Positions 44,099-55,113 of a DNA stretch of 64,000 nt are shown here, one piece after another (within the stretch, counting starts at the first letter, position 1; the number at the start of each line of letters is the position of its first letter). The stretch is from NCBI GenBank assembly GCA_047967505.1, contig CM106539.1, one strand, 5' to 3'. The stretch is from Dipteris shenzhenensis (Eukaryota; Polypodiophyta; Polypodiopsida; Gleicheniales). Made by a program: the position numbers and the translations under genes. The notes below the pieces were generated by a model. That model was given only the letters and a program-made list of their open reading frames with translations, ran no database searches and was not told the origin of the DNA.

Positions 44099-47000
44099 AT
44101 GGGCGACATGGGCGTTGATAGATTGCTTCTCCAGGATCAGGATTTGGATATCCGTCTGGTTCAAGAGCTGGAAGGGCATAGCGACAGAGTATGGAGCGTG
44201 GCTTGGAACCCTGCCCGTGGGTCTGGCGGGAGGCCTGCGATGCTCGCGTCTTGTAGCGGCGACAAAACGGTCAGGATATGGGAACACGGTCCCTCACAAG
44301 ATCCTTGCTTTCCATCATGGAATTGTGTGGTGGGTTTCTCTTCGACACTCAAATGCACTTCTCTTACATGGACTTTTGCTCAATATATGTTTTGTGTCCT
44401 CTTGTTGCTGGTAAAAACAGCAGTCTCTCAGGAGACCCACTTAATGAAATTTTTGACACCAGTTGAAGCGTTAAGATCAACGCATCACATGCTTGGGCAT
44501 AGAACTTTTCGTCGCGACAAGCATGGAATGACGAAGTCAATACAATCCAAGTTTAAGAGCTCTTGTCAATTCTCAATTGCCTCATGGATTGGACAGTAGA
44601 AAAAGACAACTGAACTCGAGAATCATCCCTTCCACATAATTATACTGAGTTTTTTAAAAGTCTTATTCTACGAAAGGTGGCAACCTTCGTGGATAAAATC
44701 TGTATAGTTGCTGCCAAGGCGACTTGTATATTGGAATGCAGGTTTGTTGGCTTTTGCAATCAGAATGCCCTGCACGAATCTTACACGTCCGCATAAAGCT
44801 TTAACATAATTTGTGGTATGCTTGGCTTTAGGCAGTTTTGGAGGAGATGCATAAGCGCACAGTAAGGTCATGTGATTGGTCACCAGATGGAAGATTGCTT
44901 GCCACCGCCAGTTTTGATGGTACAACAGCTGTTTGGGAAAACGTGGGTGGGGAATTCGAATGTGTTGCTTCACTCGAGGTGAGGAATGCATTGTGTTAAG
45001 AGTCAAGATGGGAAACTTCCGATTGTAGATCATTTAGTATTTAAATGCAAATATCGACTGTGTGATTTCAGGGTCATGAAAATGAAGTCAAAAGTGTATC
45101 CTGGAACTCGTCGGGAACGTTATTAGCCACGTGCGGACGAGACAAGTCCGTTTGGATTTGGGAAATACAGCCTGGAAATGAATTCGAGTGTGCGTCAGTG
45201 TTGCATGGCCACACACAGGATGTAAAAATGGTGCTATGGCACCCATTTCAAGATATATTGGTTTCGGCCAGTTACGACAATTCTATAAAGGTAAGCTTCA
45301 GGCCTTTGTGTGCTTCTGTATGGTAGCTTTTAGGTATTCATAAGCATTATTTCTGTGTGGTAATGCGCAGCTGTAGTTCTTTGGAGAACGCCTTTTGTTT
45401 GTGCATGTTGAATGCAACATTTCTTCATGCTGTGGGAGGTTAAAGAACAAAATCTCATGGAAAAGATGATGCAGAAAACCTAGGTCCTTTAACAAATGAA
45501 GAGAGAGGAAACCTTTCAAATAACCTATGCAAGGAACTTATTTGTTCATATTGCATGGGTGCTGAAAAGTAGATGGATTCTATGAGCGTGAGGAATATGA
45601 GACCCTATGGTGGCACCCAACTAGGGTTAAACCACATGTGCTAACACTAACTCAACGTCTAACTATAGTTGAAAGAAACATGGTGATGAGGGAGAGAGAG
45701 AAAGAGAGTCGGCTAGGGTGAGAGGAAATGATACTCAAATGAAAACATAATCCAATGATGTGACAATCGAAGTACAGCCTTTATTTATTTATTTTTTTCA
45801 AGAAAATTACTTCATTAAGTAGTCGGCTAGGGTGAGAGGAAATGATACTCAAATGAAAACAGAATGGAAAGGCTTTCTTTCATTTATCCAATGATGTGAC
45901 AATTGAAGTACAGTACAAGTTTAATCTCAATCACCAAATGGAATTGAGGCCAAAGCTTTGCGGAAAGCTCTAGACTTTTCTTTGGGAGGGCCTTGGTGAA
46001 AAGATCTCCATTGTTCTCTTGTGTAGGATAGTAGATCAAATTGATTTCTCCTGCATGTAATCTCTCTCTAACATAATGATAATGGATCTCAATGTGTTCC
46101 GTATGTGCCTGAAACACAGGATTTCATGGCACTGCAATAGTACTCATAGTTAGTGTGTATAGGAGTAAATGGCGGCAACCCACCACGAAGATCTACCATC
46201 AATCTCTTGAGCCATACACATTCAATTGTAGTTGTGAAAGCTGACCTATACTCAGCTTCACAAGATGAGGTTGCCACAATGGACCATTTCTCGTTCAACC
46301 ATGAACTGCCAATAAAGAAACAATTTTCACTAGTGGAATAGCTAGTGTCATGTTAACCAGCCCAGCCCAATCTGCATCACCGAAAGCATGCAAGTCAAAG
46401 TCACCCCCTTGGCATAGAACAGTCCAAGAGACTTAGTACCTTGCAAATATCTGAAAACCCGCTTTACAGCACACCAATGTTGTCTTTGATTTTGATTCTG
46501 TGCCATATTCAAAATGAATGCACAAACAGTCCCAAAAGTTGGCGTGCTGTGAATTATACTGCAATCACAAGAGAATATTTTCCCACGAGCCAATACATAC
46601 TTGGCTAGGCAAATGCAGCCTGAAAATGGACTATTTAAACAGTTAGCCACGTGTTGATTGCTTGCGGGTACTTCAATAGCTTGCATGTACATCCGAGTCA
46701 AATCTGTCGCACAAAAGCCAATGCTTGGCTTGAGGATGCATGTCAAAGATCTTTCCTGAACTGCCAAAACCTGCAGTGAAATGTGTTGTCACACGAGGTC
46801 AAGCTACCAAAAGGAGTCTTGCTCCAAAAGCCCCAAAAACAATGGGCTGTAAGCTAATTAAACAAAATGCTTACTAATTTGGACAGCAAAATTTGACTGG
46901 TTGAACAGTCCCGAAACTCTCCAATGTAAAATAGCTAATGCTCTTCAAATGTGACCGAATGGTAGCACCAAAAGTGCTCCAGACAATGGTTTTCTCAGCC

Positions 47001-50000
47001 TGAGCAAAGATAGAGATTTTCCAACCTTTATAGGGGCTGAAATAGTATCAAAACTCCTCCAAAAATGGCGATTTCTGCTGCAGCAATTCAGGAAGTGTAG
47101 AACAGCCAAAAGCTTGCTTCAAAAAACATCAAAACAGGTATGAAAATGGCTGTTTTAGGTTTGCACTAACAGTGGCTGCTGAAACAGTACCAAAACAGCA
47201 ACGATGCTGCTCCAACAGCTCAAAACTGCTCCGAAACAGGTCCTAAATGAGGCTGGAGCAGTTGAGTGTTGAAGAAACAGGTACACCAGCTCCAAACTGA
47301 GCAGAGAATAGTCCATTTTCAACATCAGCTCCAGCAGGTCTCTAGAAGGCACAAATAGATAGTTACCTTACTAGGCGCCTGCCCTAGCAGGTGGCTTGAG
47401 GTCAAAAACAGGTTTCAAAACAGGAGAGGCTGTCAGAAATATTGCAGAAGCAGGTGGAATGTGGTGGGAGTGAATGGTAACGTGGATCTAATACCAAATG
47501 TGACCAAAATGGGAGCTTGGAAGCGGTAGAGATGGAGGAAGTAAGCGAAACTCAAGAGTCCAACAGGGAGAATGAGAGTACAAGGGCTGTCTAACATGGC
47601 AAAACCTTAGGGTGGCATCCAACTAGGGTCAAATCACACGTGCTAACACTAACTCAACCTCTAAATACAATAATACATTATTTCCAACATTGTGAAGGCT
47701 TCTTTGATAACCGTCGTCCAGGAAGTCCACATCATCCACTCTCTCATTCATCATGCACAAGGCATTTCATGCCTTTGGTTTGAAGGTACCCCGTCTGGCT
47801 GTCTGGCGGGTCTCTTCTTGTTGAGAACCAAACATTCCATAACATCTTGCTGAAATCATAAAAGAATAAATCGTAGATGAATATCATCATGTTATTGCTT
47901 GCTATTGCAACAAGCACAACACACTTCCTAAGTGCCATCCTCCTGTGGTTTTGGAAGTCATATAACAGTCTTCTTCATTCTGATCTTGAAATTTGCAGTC
48001 CATATGTACACTTGCATCTTCCCCCAGCCAGATCCAACCGCCTGTGTTAGACGCTGCTCCTGACCTGCTTTTGATCCACGTTGCAGTTCCAACATGTGCA
48101 TACAATATTCATGCGACCTGATCTGCTGATCTGCCCACCCGACCTGCTCCGACCAGCTCCCGCTGTCTGCCCAGATCCTTGCTGTGGATTGCATCCTCCT
48201 TTGTCAGCCAGGTAGAATTCTGTATGCTGCCCACATGGCAGCTAAATGCTGACCATGTGGCAGGCCTGTTTTCATGCTGTTGATGCTGTACTTACTGCCC
48301 ACATGGCAGACAATTTCCTTCCCATCCCGTGGAGATCCATGTGGCCTTACTGAGATCTCCCTATCTCCCCCCCTCTCCCATGCTCTCCTCATTTAGGGGG
48401 TCATAGATGGAGAGTTGAGAACCTACACTCCACCATCAAAGTCATAGCCCAAAGAGTTGAATGCTTGTATAAGCTAACATAATCTATTCTAGATTTTAAT
48501 GCCTATTGTTGGAAAGGTCACCTCCCCATCTGTAAGCCCCCATATGAGGAGAGCATGGGGGAGGGAGACCTAGGGCAGAACCCAACAGAAAAAGAGAGAA
48601 AGGGGCTGCCACATAGACAGCATCATGGCTGTCATGTGGGCAGCACATCTAGGACTGTTATGTGCAGGATAGAGGGCCAGGAAAGTACGGAAGGATGGCA
48701 GAATACAGAAGCCTGCTGTACGGCTGGCGTACGGAGCTCAGGCAGGGGCCTTAGAGCTGGAACAAGCCCGGAGCAGAAGCAAGACAGGCTGGGACAGATT
48801 GCGATGGATCTAGACAGGAGGCACATTGTCTGCAGTAGATTTTGGGGGGGGCTGGACCCTGTATTTATAGGGCATCTGCCCTTGAAAGATGGGCCAAGGG
48901 CCCTTGTAATGAGTGCCCCAAAAGGGCAGCCCACAGTCCCATAAATGGGGAACTGTGGGGTCGGTTTTCATACAGATTGGGTCGGTTTTTGTACAGACTG
49001 AGTCGGTTTTTATCAGCCCCACCTTGGGGCCTATATAAGGAGGCCATTCAGGCCTCATTTCATTATCACTTGCAGCAGCAGATCCAGAGCAGAAAGGAGC
49101 AGCAGGTAGCCACCCTCTGGGCCTACATTCAGGAGGATAGAGAGGTGCTAGCAGGGCTGCAGACTTAGCCAGGAAGCTGCCCACCTAGACTGGTTTCCAG
49201 ACAGCAAGGTGGAGAGGATCATTCTGGACGGAAAGTCTACTTACGCTCGAGGTGGAGCACGCGGACTCTAGTCTAGAGATAGCCAGCAGATAGGAGGACT
49301 TTGTGGTAAGATCAGAGGACCACACCATTGGTGGGACTCTGGATCTGTCTCTCTTGTATTGTGTCCATTGTTGTGGACGGAAATATATTATTTGGTGGTT
49401 TCTCTATCTAGTTTGGTTCATTGTCTATTGATGAGTCTGCACACCTATTGAATGCATATAAGTAAAGAAGTTTGTGATTCCACACCCACACCGCACACTG
49501 TGTGAGCTCCTGGGCATTATTTCCGCTGCGTGTACCCTCTGTTGGGTATTTTCTAACATGGTATCAGAGCCCAAGTAGGAGGCTCACAGGTGTGGGAGCC
49601 TAAAGGCAGGGACCTTGCTGAAGGACGACCCTGATTCAGAAGCTCTAGGGAATCGACTTCCACGACTGGAGGATTGTGCCCTTGCGAGAAGGAGGGTGAC
49701 TCAGGTTCAGTCAGGTGCGTTCAGAGTTCTGGTTTACTGAATTTGAGTTTGGTTGACTTTGCTGAGTGGTATATACAGCAGAAATGTCGACAGCCTCTTC
49801 AGCCCCTGCTATCCCTTCCTCCTAGGAGTCGAAGCCGGAAGACATGGTGGACAGTAAAGGGAAGGTACTCATGGCAGTAGACAGAGAAGAGCTTGAAGCT
49901 TGGGAAGAAAGAGATGCCCATGTCCTGGCAATAATCATAGGGACTACGGCGGACTCTGTTCTTCCGCATATCCAGCTGGCCGAGACGTCAGTAGAGGCGT

Positions 50001-53000
50001 GGGCCACCGTGAAGGATCTGTACGAGACAGATAATACCTCCCGGATCGTGCTTCTTCAGCATCAACTCTACAATCTTGATATGGAAGAAGGCGATACGGT
50101 ACATAGCCATTTGACGAAGGTCAAGGTGGTGCGGGATCAGTTAGCAGCAATTGGTCAGAAGACGGACTCATGTCATCTAGCCTTGATGGTACTGAGGAGA
50201 TTGCCTCGGAGTTTCAAGAGCTTTGTTACAGCTGTGACAGCAGGACAGAGGACCAAACCTCTGACATTTGAGGACTTGTGTCCATTACTGCTACAGGAGG
50301 AAGCTCGGGAGAAGCTCTACAACGAGGACAAAGATGACAAGGCGATGCTGGTGAAGGATTCCGCAGGTAAGGGAAAGGGCAAGCCTAACAGTGGCAAGTC
50401 CAATAAAGATGACTCTGATGACGAGGGGACTTCGAAGAGGAAGCACAAAAAGAAGTGTTTCTATTGTGATACGCCCGGACATTTTGCAAAGGACTGCAGG
50501 AAGAAAAAGGCGGATCTGAAAAACAAACAGGAGTCTGACCCAGATTCAGAGGGAAAGGCCAAAGCTAATGTGGTAATCGAAGAATTGTTCCTGGTGACAT
50601 CACCGAGTGTTACCGAGGTCAGGTATGTTGATCCTGAAATCACAGTAAGGATGTCTGACATAGAGAGTTGGGTTGACGAGGAGTCAGATGCCTTTGTGAA
50701 GGTGAAGGACAATATGGAGTGCTTGGTACCTTCCAGGTGTGTAGCTGTTGACACTGACACGAGGGTGGATTCCATGGAAAGCCCTAGGGTCTCATGGTCA
50801 GATGAATGCTGGACTTCAGAAGGGGACAGTACAGGATTACACAGGATCTTGGCAGGTGCCTCATTGAGGTACAGGGTTTGCTTTCAGAGCGAACATTCAA
50901 GCAGTACAACAGTCTGGTATGTATTTGATATTCTGCATTTGAGCCTTTATAGCATGCTGTGGGGAGATTCTGCTCTTCATTTGTCTCAGGTTATAAGAGA
51001 TTGGAAGGAATTGGCCTTCTTCGAAGGCAGAAGGGGAAGTATTGGTGCTTCTTCAAATCTCGGACGCAGATTGCTAGAAGGTGGTGGACAAAGAGTACTG
51101 AAGCCAGAAGAGTATCTGCTTGAGAACTCAGCTAGAGTTCATGGTCCAGGCTATCTAGAAATATTCATTGGTTACAGACCTTGCCAAAGGAAGGACGGGT
51201 TGAAACAGACCCTCAGAGCATGGTGCCTGGAAGACTCCAGGTTGTTCACTCATTATGAGGGGGACGACTGGAAGATCGTGACGGCTGGATTGCTCGAGTT
51301 CAGAGCCGGGAATGCGACTGAAGAAGGTGGTACCAGGAGGTGCTACCAGAGATGGACCTGTGTACCAGGATGGTGTGCGGAAGCAGAACCGGACCTGGTG
51401 GAGCAGGAGCCACTGGATGAAAAGCCAGGAAAAGATTTCGACACCGAAAGGTTCCAGAGGACTACGACCAGGGAGTTACTGGAGCATCTTCATCGACGTG
51501 TTGGCATTGGGCTGAGATGTGTCGGTGAGAGGGGGTGTTGGAAAGGTCACCTCCCCATCTGTAAGCCCCCATATGAGGAGAGCATGGGGGAGGGAGACCT
51601 ACGGAAGAACCCAACAGAAAAAGAGAGAAAGGGGCTGCCACATAGACAGCATCATGGCTGTCATGTGGGCAGCACATCTAGGACTGTTATGTTGAGGATA
51701 GAGGGCCAGGAAAGTACGGAAGGATGGCAGAATACAGAAGCCTGCTGTACGGCTGGCGTACGGAGCTCAGGCAGGAGCCTTAGAGCTGGAACAAGCCCGG
51801 AGCAGAAGCAAGACAGGCTGGGACAGATTGCGATGGATCTAGACAGGAGGCACATTGTCTGCAGTAGATTTCGGGGGGGGCTGGACCCTGTATTTATAGG
51901 GCATCTGCCCTTGAAAGATGGGCCAAGGGCCCTTGTAATGAGTGCCCCAAAAGGGCAGCCCACAGTCCCATAAATGGGGAACTGTGGGGTCGGTTTTCAT
52001 ACAGACTGGGTCGGTTTTTGTACAGACTGAGTCGGTTTTTGTACAGACTGAGTCGGTTTTTATCAGCCCCCCCTTGGGGCCTATATAAGGAGGCCATTCA
52101 GGCCTCATTTCATTATCACTTGCAGCAGCAGATCCAGAGCAGAAAGGAGCAGCAGGTAGCCACCCTTTGGGCCTACATTCAGGAGGATAGAGAGGTGCTA
52201 GCAGGGCTGCAGACTTAGCCAGGAAGCTGCCCACCTAGACTGGTTTCCAGACAGCAAGGTGGAGAGGATCATTCTGGACGGAAAGTCTACCTAGCTCGAG
52301 GTGGAGCACGCGGACTCTAGTCTAGAGATAGCCAGCAGATAGGAGAAGGACTTTGTGGTAAGATCAGAGGACCACACCATTGGTGGGACTCTGGATCTGT
52401 CTCTCTTGTATTGTGTCCATTGTTGTGGACGGAAATATATTATTTGGTGGTTTCTCTATCTAGTTTGGTTCATTGTCTATTGATGAGTGTGCACACCTAT
52501 TGAATGCATATAAGTAAAGAAGTTTGTGATTCCACACCCACACCGCACACTGTGTGAGCTCGTGGGCATTATTTCCGCTGCGTGTACCCTCTGTTGGGTA
52601 TTTTCTAACACCTATATCTCTCAACTCAATAGGGAAAAAATTATGTGGCATGAAAGGGTTGGTCGCCTGAACATGCGAAGCCTAGTCCTTTTGAATAGAA
52701 AAGGCTTTGTAAGTGGCCTACCTCATCTTTGTCAGGAGAGGATGATCTGTAAAGGATGTATCATGGGAAAGCATGGTTGAGAAAAGTTTCTAAAGAAAGC
52801 CGACCTGTGTGGTCTGTTGAATGTCAAATCAGCAGGAGGTAAGGTTATATATGGACATCGTAACATCGTAGACGATTATTTAAGGAAGACAGGTGTACTT
52901 TCTGAAGGAGTAATTTGTGACCTTAAAATACTTAAAGGAATACTGGCTGGCAAGTGGGTAAAGGTTCTCAGATGGGATAAAGGGTGTAAATATAAGTCTA

Positions 53001-55113
53001 CAGAATCTATTGAATGTTATTAAGACAAGGGATTGGAAGATGGCTCTCTATTTCTCATCCCCCCCAACAAAACGGTGTGTATGAACCATACTCTAGGTGA
53101 GAAAAGGAGCTTGTACCTAACTACTTGTGGAATAAAGCAATTAGTAGAGCCATGCATACCTCCATAATCAGAGTGCTATGAAAACCGTTTTAAATAAACT
53201 CATAAGGTTCCGTTTACAGGTGTAAACCTAAAATAGGCCATGTAAGGGTATTTGATTGCATGGCTTATTCTCGATGCCAACAGAATGAATATGGAAAATA
53301 AGTCAGTTTAAATGATTTCTTTGGCTATAGTGATAATCACAAGGCCTAAAGGATTCGGAATTTGAAAGATCATCAGTAGCAGGGATATGGAGAGAGATAC
53401 TGGCTATACTTCACAATAGGTGAGGATAAAGCTTGAGTCAAGCATCATACCTAGATGGTATTATGAAACCATCAAAGAAGGTCAAGTTATTGATTACCCC
53501 TCAACAAGTGAGGAAGGTCTACTAGGGTTTGTACGGCACTTGATAGGCTCAATGCGAGTCATGCTTTAATGACCACTACTAAAGATATATATGATTCAGA
53601 AAGCGATGAGGATGCCAAGGACAATCCCAAGTAGCAAGAAGCCTGAAGGTGGGTTGCAAGGGGGTTATGCCCTCATTGTGGCTGGCCTCTTTATCAGATG
53701 GATGTGAATCTTTTTCTTAACAGTGATTTGATTGAGGAGGTTTACATGGACCAGTGACATGATTTTGAGGTTAAAAAGAAGGAAAAGAAGGTCTGCAAGT
53801 AATGAATAGCTTTCTATGGACTTGAAGAAGCACCTTGTGTTTGATATGATGAACATTTCTATGAAAAGGGTTTCAGTAATAGTTCATTCAATTGTAGTTT
53901 GTATTCTGATTGGAACACATTGTGTTAGTGTGCATGTGTTTGTTGCAATTTGAAGCCCCAGCTTCTATGAGAAGCCACTAGGTGGCGTCGCCCTCACATG
54001 TCAAAATATGTAATCATGCACCTCTAGCTCACATCATGACTTTTGGCACCATGTTAGAACACACATCAGAAAATCTATCATCCACGAGATCACACCTGAG
54101 AAAACTGAGCCTACTTGGGATGTGCACACATACATGTGAATGTAAACCACGCTCAGATGTAGAATAGACAGCAAGACAAAGCAACCAATAACTGAATTAG
54201 AATGTCCAAAGATAGGAAATAAAAGTAGATACAAAAGTGGAACGCACAAAACACATTGTGGACAGTGAGGTCCTGCCCACTATTGCTGGAACGGATACCA
54301 GTTGAGCTTTTGACGATGGCTAAGGGCTGCATCTTCCACTAGTTCCTTGCTTGCACCCTGCTGCTGCCTTTGATCCTCCTCCTCTTGTGCTTGGATGCAC
54401 ATCTAGAGGCTGGATTACTGGTTGGAATCTGTGCACCTTACTGCTGCACCTTAGCTATCTCCTCTAGTTTCTTCGCGGCACTTATGGAGCCCTCCTGCTG
54501 CTGCCTGCAAGTGTGCACTTTGGATGAAAGTGTGCTCGGTCCTTTTATCGGGCTGAAAGCCCCTTGGAACTGGCTGACTGCCAGTCTGCCTCAGCTGACC
54601 CTGTTAGGGTTGGGCTGACATGTCTGTGGATTGGCTGACATGTCTGTAGACTGAGTGATGAGTGTAGACATTGGGTTTCTATAATTCCCCTCATTCCTGC
54701 ACCATTTCTGACCATAAACAGGGTGAACAGTAGCCTATGTGCCTCCAATGGGGCCTTAAATAGTCTGTTGACCCTTATTCTCTGACACTACTGACCTCCT
54801 CGTGTAAGGCTTTGCTATGTATTGGGTTTGTTGTGCATTTTGCAGTAGTTACTGCATTTTCAGTTTGATGAATCCATTGTAGCCAATGATTAGCATTCTG
54901 TGTGCATCTATCCTACCTGTCCATGTGTTGAGACACTTCAGTTTAGAATTGTGCTGCGTGCATTGGTCAAATCTTGACATTTTAATTTAAAACCTTTTTT
55001 TTTTTGCTTTTTTAAGGGGGCTAAATCTAAAGGAGCAATCATTTGCAGGTTTGGGCTGAAGATAGCGACACGGAGGACTGGGGTTGTGTTCAAACACTTG
55101 GCAACCCTGGCAG
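44099..55113 (+). CDS. CIAO1: CIAO1/CIA1-like WD40 Fe-S assembly protein, exons 1-4 (3' part beyond window)
   Basis: CIAO1/CIA1 is the WD40 subunit of the cytosolic iron-sulfur targeting complex that hands Fe-S clusters to nuclear and cytosolic apo-proteins. Exons are 44099-44333, 44836-44978, 45072-45290 and 55049-55113. Exon 1 encodes [16 protein letters not shown] and [13 protein letters not shown], exon 2 [20 protein letters not shown], and exon 3 [20 protein letters not shown] and [13 protein letters not shown]. Exon 4 encodes [20 protein letters not shown]. Spacing and residues match the family's first four or so blades. Junctions are GT-AG and in phase. For exon 1 the GTTTCT donor at 44334 was chosen because it restores family spacing before V-L-E-E. 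I chose ATG 44099 because upstream codons in the same frame do not resemble the family. The C-terminal blades (starting with GHSSTVW in relatives) are not in the window. Confidence 0.92.
45606..45870 (+). repeat. LTR-like segment and 114-bp-spaced duplication
   Basis: CAACTAGGGTTAAACCACAT, then GTGCTAACACTAACTCAAC (about 45618-45660), recurs with few changes at about 47620-47660. The copies are roughly 2 kb apart and flank the minus-strand Copia fragment, as LTR remains would. Within the left copy TCGGCTAGGGTGAGAGGAAA, then TGATACTCAAATGAAAACA, is present twice (45709 and 45823). Confidence 0.6.
45884..46770 (-). pseudogene. Copia RNase H-end fragment, minus strand
   Basis: Read leftward: [13 protein letters not shown]-like and [20 protein letters not shown] (about 46530-46410), a stop, then [20 protein letters not shown] and [14 protein letters not shown] (about 46290-46180). 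It continues [20 protein letters not shown], then [10 protein letters not shown] (about 46085-45965). These are successive blocks of Copia RT/RNase H. Several frame breaks. The upstream pol and gag are missing. Confidence 0.75.
46771..47609. other. Unassigned intronic DNA
   Basis: Rich in CAAAA, CAGC and GCTCC-type short words. It may be internal or untranslated DNA of the minus-strand Copia. No coding signal. Confidence 0.3.
47900..48440 (-). repeat. Diverged reverse-oriented LTR related to the gag-only element
   Basis: The reverse complement contains CCCCCTAAATGAGGAGAGCA, TGGGAGAGGGGGGAGA and CTGCCATGTGGGCAG. These parallel GCCCCCATATGAGGAGAGCA, TGGGGGAGGGAGACC and GCTGTCATGTGGGCAG in the LTRs at 48507 and 51536. 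It ends about 65 bp from the young element's left LTR, so two LTRs of the same broad family lie head to head. Confidence 0.55.
48507..49558 (+). repeat. 5' LTR of the gag-only element
   Basis: TG...CA bounded. It contains a 21-bp tandem motif (GGTCGGTTTTTGTACAGACT type, about two full copies at 48958-49010) and a TATATAA box at 49032-49038 within CCTATATAAGGAGG. Confidence 0.93.
49032..49038 (+). promoter_or_regulatory. TATA box in the 5' LTR
   Basis: TATATAA in a GC-rich context (GGGGCC-TATATAA-GGAGGCC), duplicated at 52082-52088 in the 3' LTR. It is the likely core promoter of the element. Confidence 0.65.
49559..49572 (+). promoter_or_regulatory. Primer-binding site (initiator tRNA-Met)
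   Basis: TGGTATCAGAGCCC begins at the first base after the 5' LTR, the standard site for plant Copia elements primed by initiator methionine tRNA. Confidence 0.85.
49844..51973 (+). CDS. Gag polyprotein of the gag-only element, 709 codons, running into the 3' LTR
   Basis: Structural protein expected to form the particle and bind RNA. Residues 1-170 match the Copia gag (UBN2) region ([56 protein letters not shown]). A basic Lys/Gly/Ser linker follows, then a CCHC knuckle [14 protein letters not shown] at 205-218. Residues 220-560 are unlike gag, protease or other pol domains I know. Residues from about 565 are encoded by the 3' LTR. An upstream in-frame ATG at 49784 is separated by TAG (49823-49825), possibly a former Gln codon, so I start at 49844; the extreme gag N-terminus would be lost. 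There are no other stops over 2.1 kb, in contrast to every other element here. Confidence 0.85.
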   Translation: MVDSKGKVLMAVDREELEAWEERDAHVLAIIIGTTADSVLPHIQLAETSVEAWATVKDLYETDNTSRIVLLQHQLYNLDMEEGDTVHSHLTKVKVVRDQLAAIGQKTDSCHLALMVLRRLPRSFKSFVTAVTAGQRTKPLTFEDLCPLLLQEEAREKLYNEDKDDKAMLVKDSAGKGKGKPNSGKSNKDDSDDEGTSKRKHKKKCFYCDTPGHFAKDCRKKKADLKNKQESDPDSEGKAKANVVIEELFLVTSPSVTEVRYVDPEITVRMSDIESWVDEESDAFVKVKDNMECLVPSRCVAVDTDTRVDSMESPRVSWSDECWTSEGDSTGLHRILAGASLRYRVCFQSEHSSSTTVWYVFDILHLSLYSMLWGDSALHLSQVIRDWKELAFFEGRRGSIGASSNLGRRLLEGGGQRVLKPEEYLLENSARVHGPGYLEIFIGYRPCQRKDGLKQTLRAWCLEDSRLFTHYEGDDWKIVTAGLLEFRAGNATEEGGTRRCYQRWTCVPGWCAEAEPDLVEQEPLDEKPGKDFDTERFQRTTTRELLEHLHRRVGIGLRCVGERGCWKGHLPICKPPYEESMGEGDLRKNPTEKERKGLPHRQHHGCHVGSTSRTVMLRIEGQESTEGWQNTEACCTAGVRSSGRSLRAGTSPEQKQDRLGQIAMDLDRRHIVCSRFRGGLDPVFIGHLPLKDGPRALVMSAPKGQPTVP
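51536..52610 (+). repeat. 3' LTR of the gag-only element
   Basis: Nearly identical to 48507-49558. It has one more copy of the 21-bp GTCGGTTTTTGTACAGACTG-type motif (51985-52060). The polypurine run GAGAGGGGG ends at 51535. Confidence 0.93.
52616..53900 (+). pseudogene. Older Copia pol remnant, split by the gag-only element
   Basis: Directly right of the inserted element a gag-pre-integrase block reads [20 protein letters not shown], then [10 protein letters not shown]. Degenerate integrase follows: [36 protein letters not shown] and [10 protein letters not shown] (about 53060-53345). RT pieces follow: [20 protein letters not shown] and FYGLEEAP (about 53695-53835). TAG/TGA codons at likely Gln positions break every frame. 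The sequence left of the insertion (about 48440-48501) should belong to the same element. Confidence 0.72.
53901..54249. other. Unassigned intronic DNA
   Basis: No coding motif or repeat recognised. Confidence 0.35.
54250..54800 (-). repeat. Second diverged reverse-oriented LTR-like segment
   Basis: On the minus strand GGGGCTTTCAGCCCGATAAAA, then GG and CACTTGCAGGCAGCAGCAGG, parallel the TATAA-GGAGGCC and CACTTGCAGCAGCAGATCC region of the gag-only element's LTRs. The similarity is limited to this core. Confidence 0.4.

Larger units (their letters stand above)
48507..52610 (+). mobile_element. Gag-only LTR retrotransposon (TR-GAG-like, Copia type)
   Basis: LTRs at 48507-49558 (1052 bp) and 51536-52610 (1075 bp) start TGTTGGAAAGG and end TTTTCTAACA. 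The insertion is flanked by a perfect 5-bp duplication CCTAT (48502-48506 and 52611-52615). A primer-binding site TGGTATCAGAGC follows the 5' LTR directly and a purine run (GAGAGGGGG) precedes the 3' LTR. The only internal gene is gag; there is no protease, integrase, RT or RNase H. Movement must depend on enzymes supplied elsewhere. The LTRs are nearly identical apart from one extra 21-bp repeat and scattered changes, so the insertion is young. Confidence 0.93.
45291..55048 (+). other. 9.76-kb intron 3 of the CIAO1-like gene, filled with retroelements
   Basis: It starts GTAAGC and ends TTTGCAG, immediately before the exon encoding VWAEDSD. It contains a minus-strand Copia fragment, LTR-like relatives in reverse orientation, an old plus-strand Copia and a young gag-only LTR element inserted into the latter. 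Exon sequence on both sides is intact. Confidence 0.85.

Noticed and set aside
48555-48944. 129-codon open frame in the 5' LTR
   Set aside because: It is the same sequence that the gag frame enters in the 3' LTR; there is no independent evidence of translation.
55049-55113. Exon 4 of the CIAO1-like gene as part of the surrounding Copia elements
   Set aside because: The peptide [17 protein letters not shown] fits the WD40 protein directly after exon 3 in phase, with proper splice sites; it is not a Copia motif.
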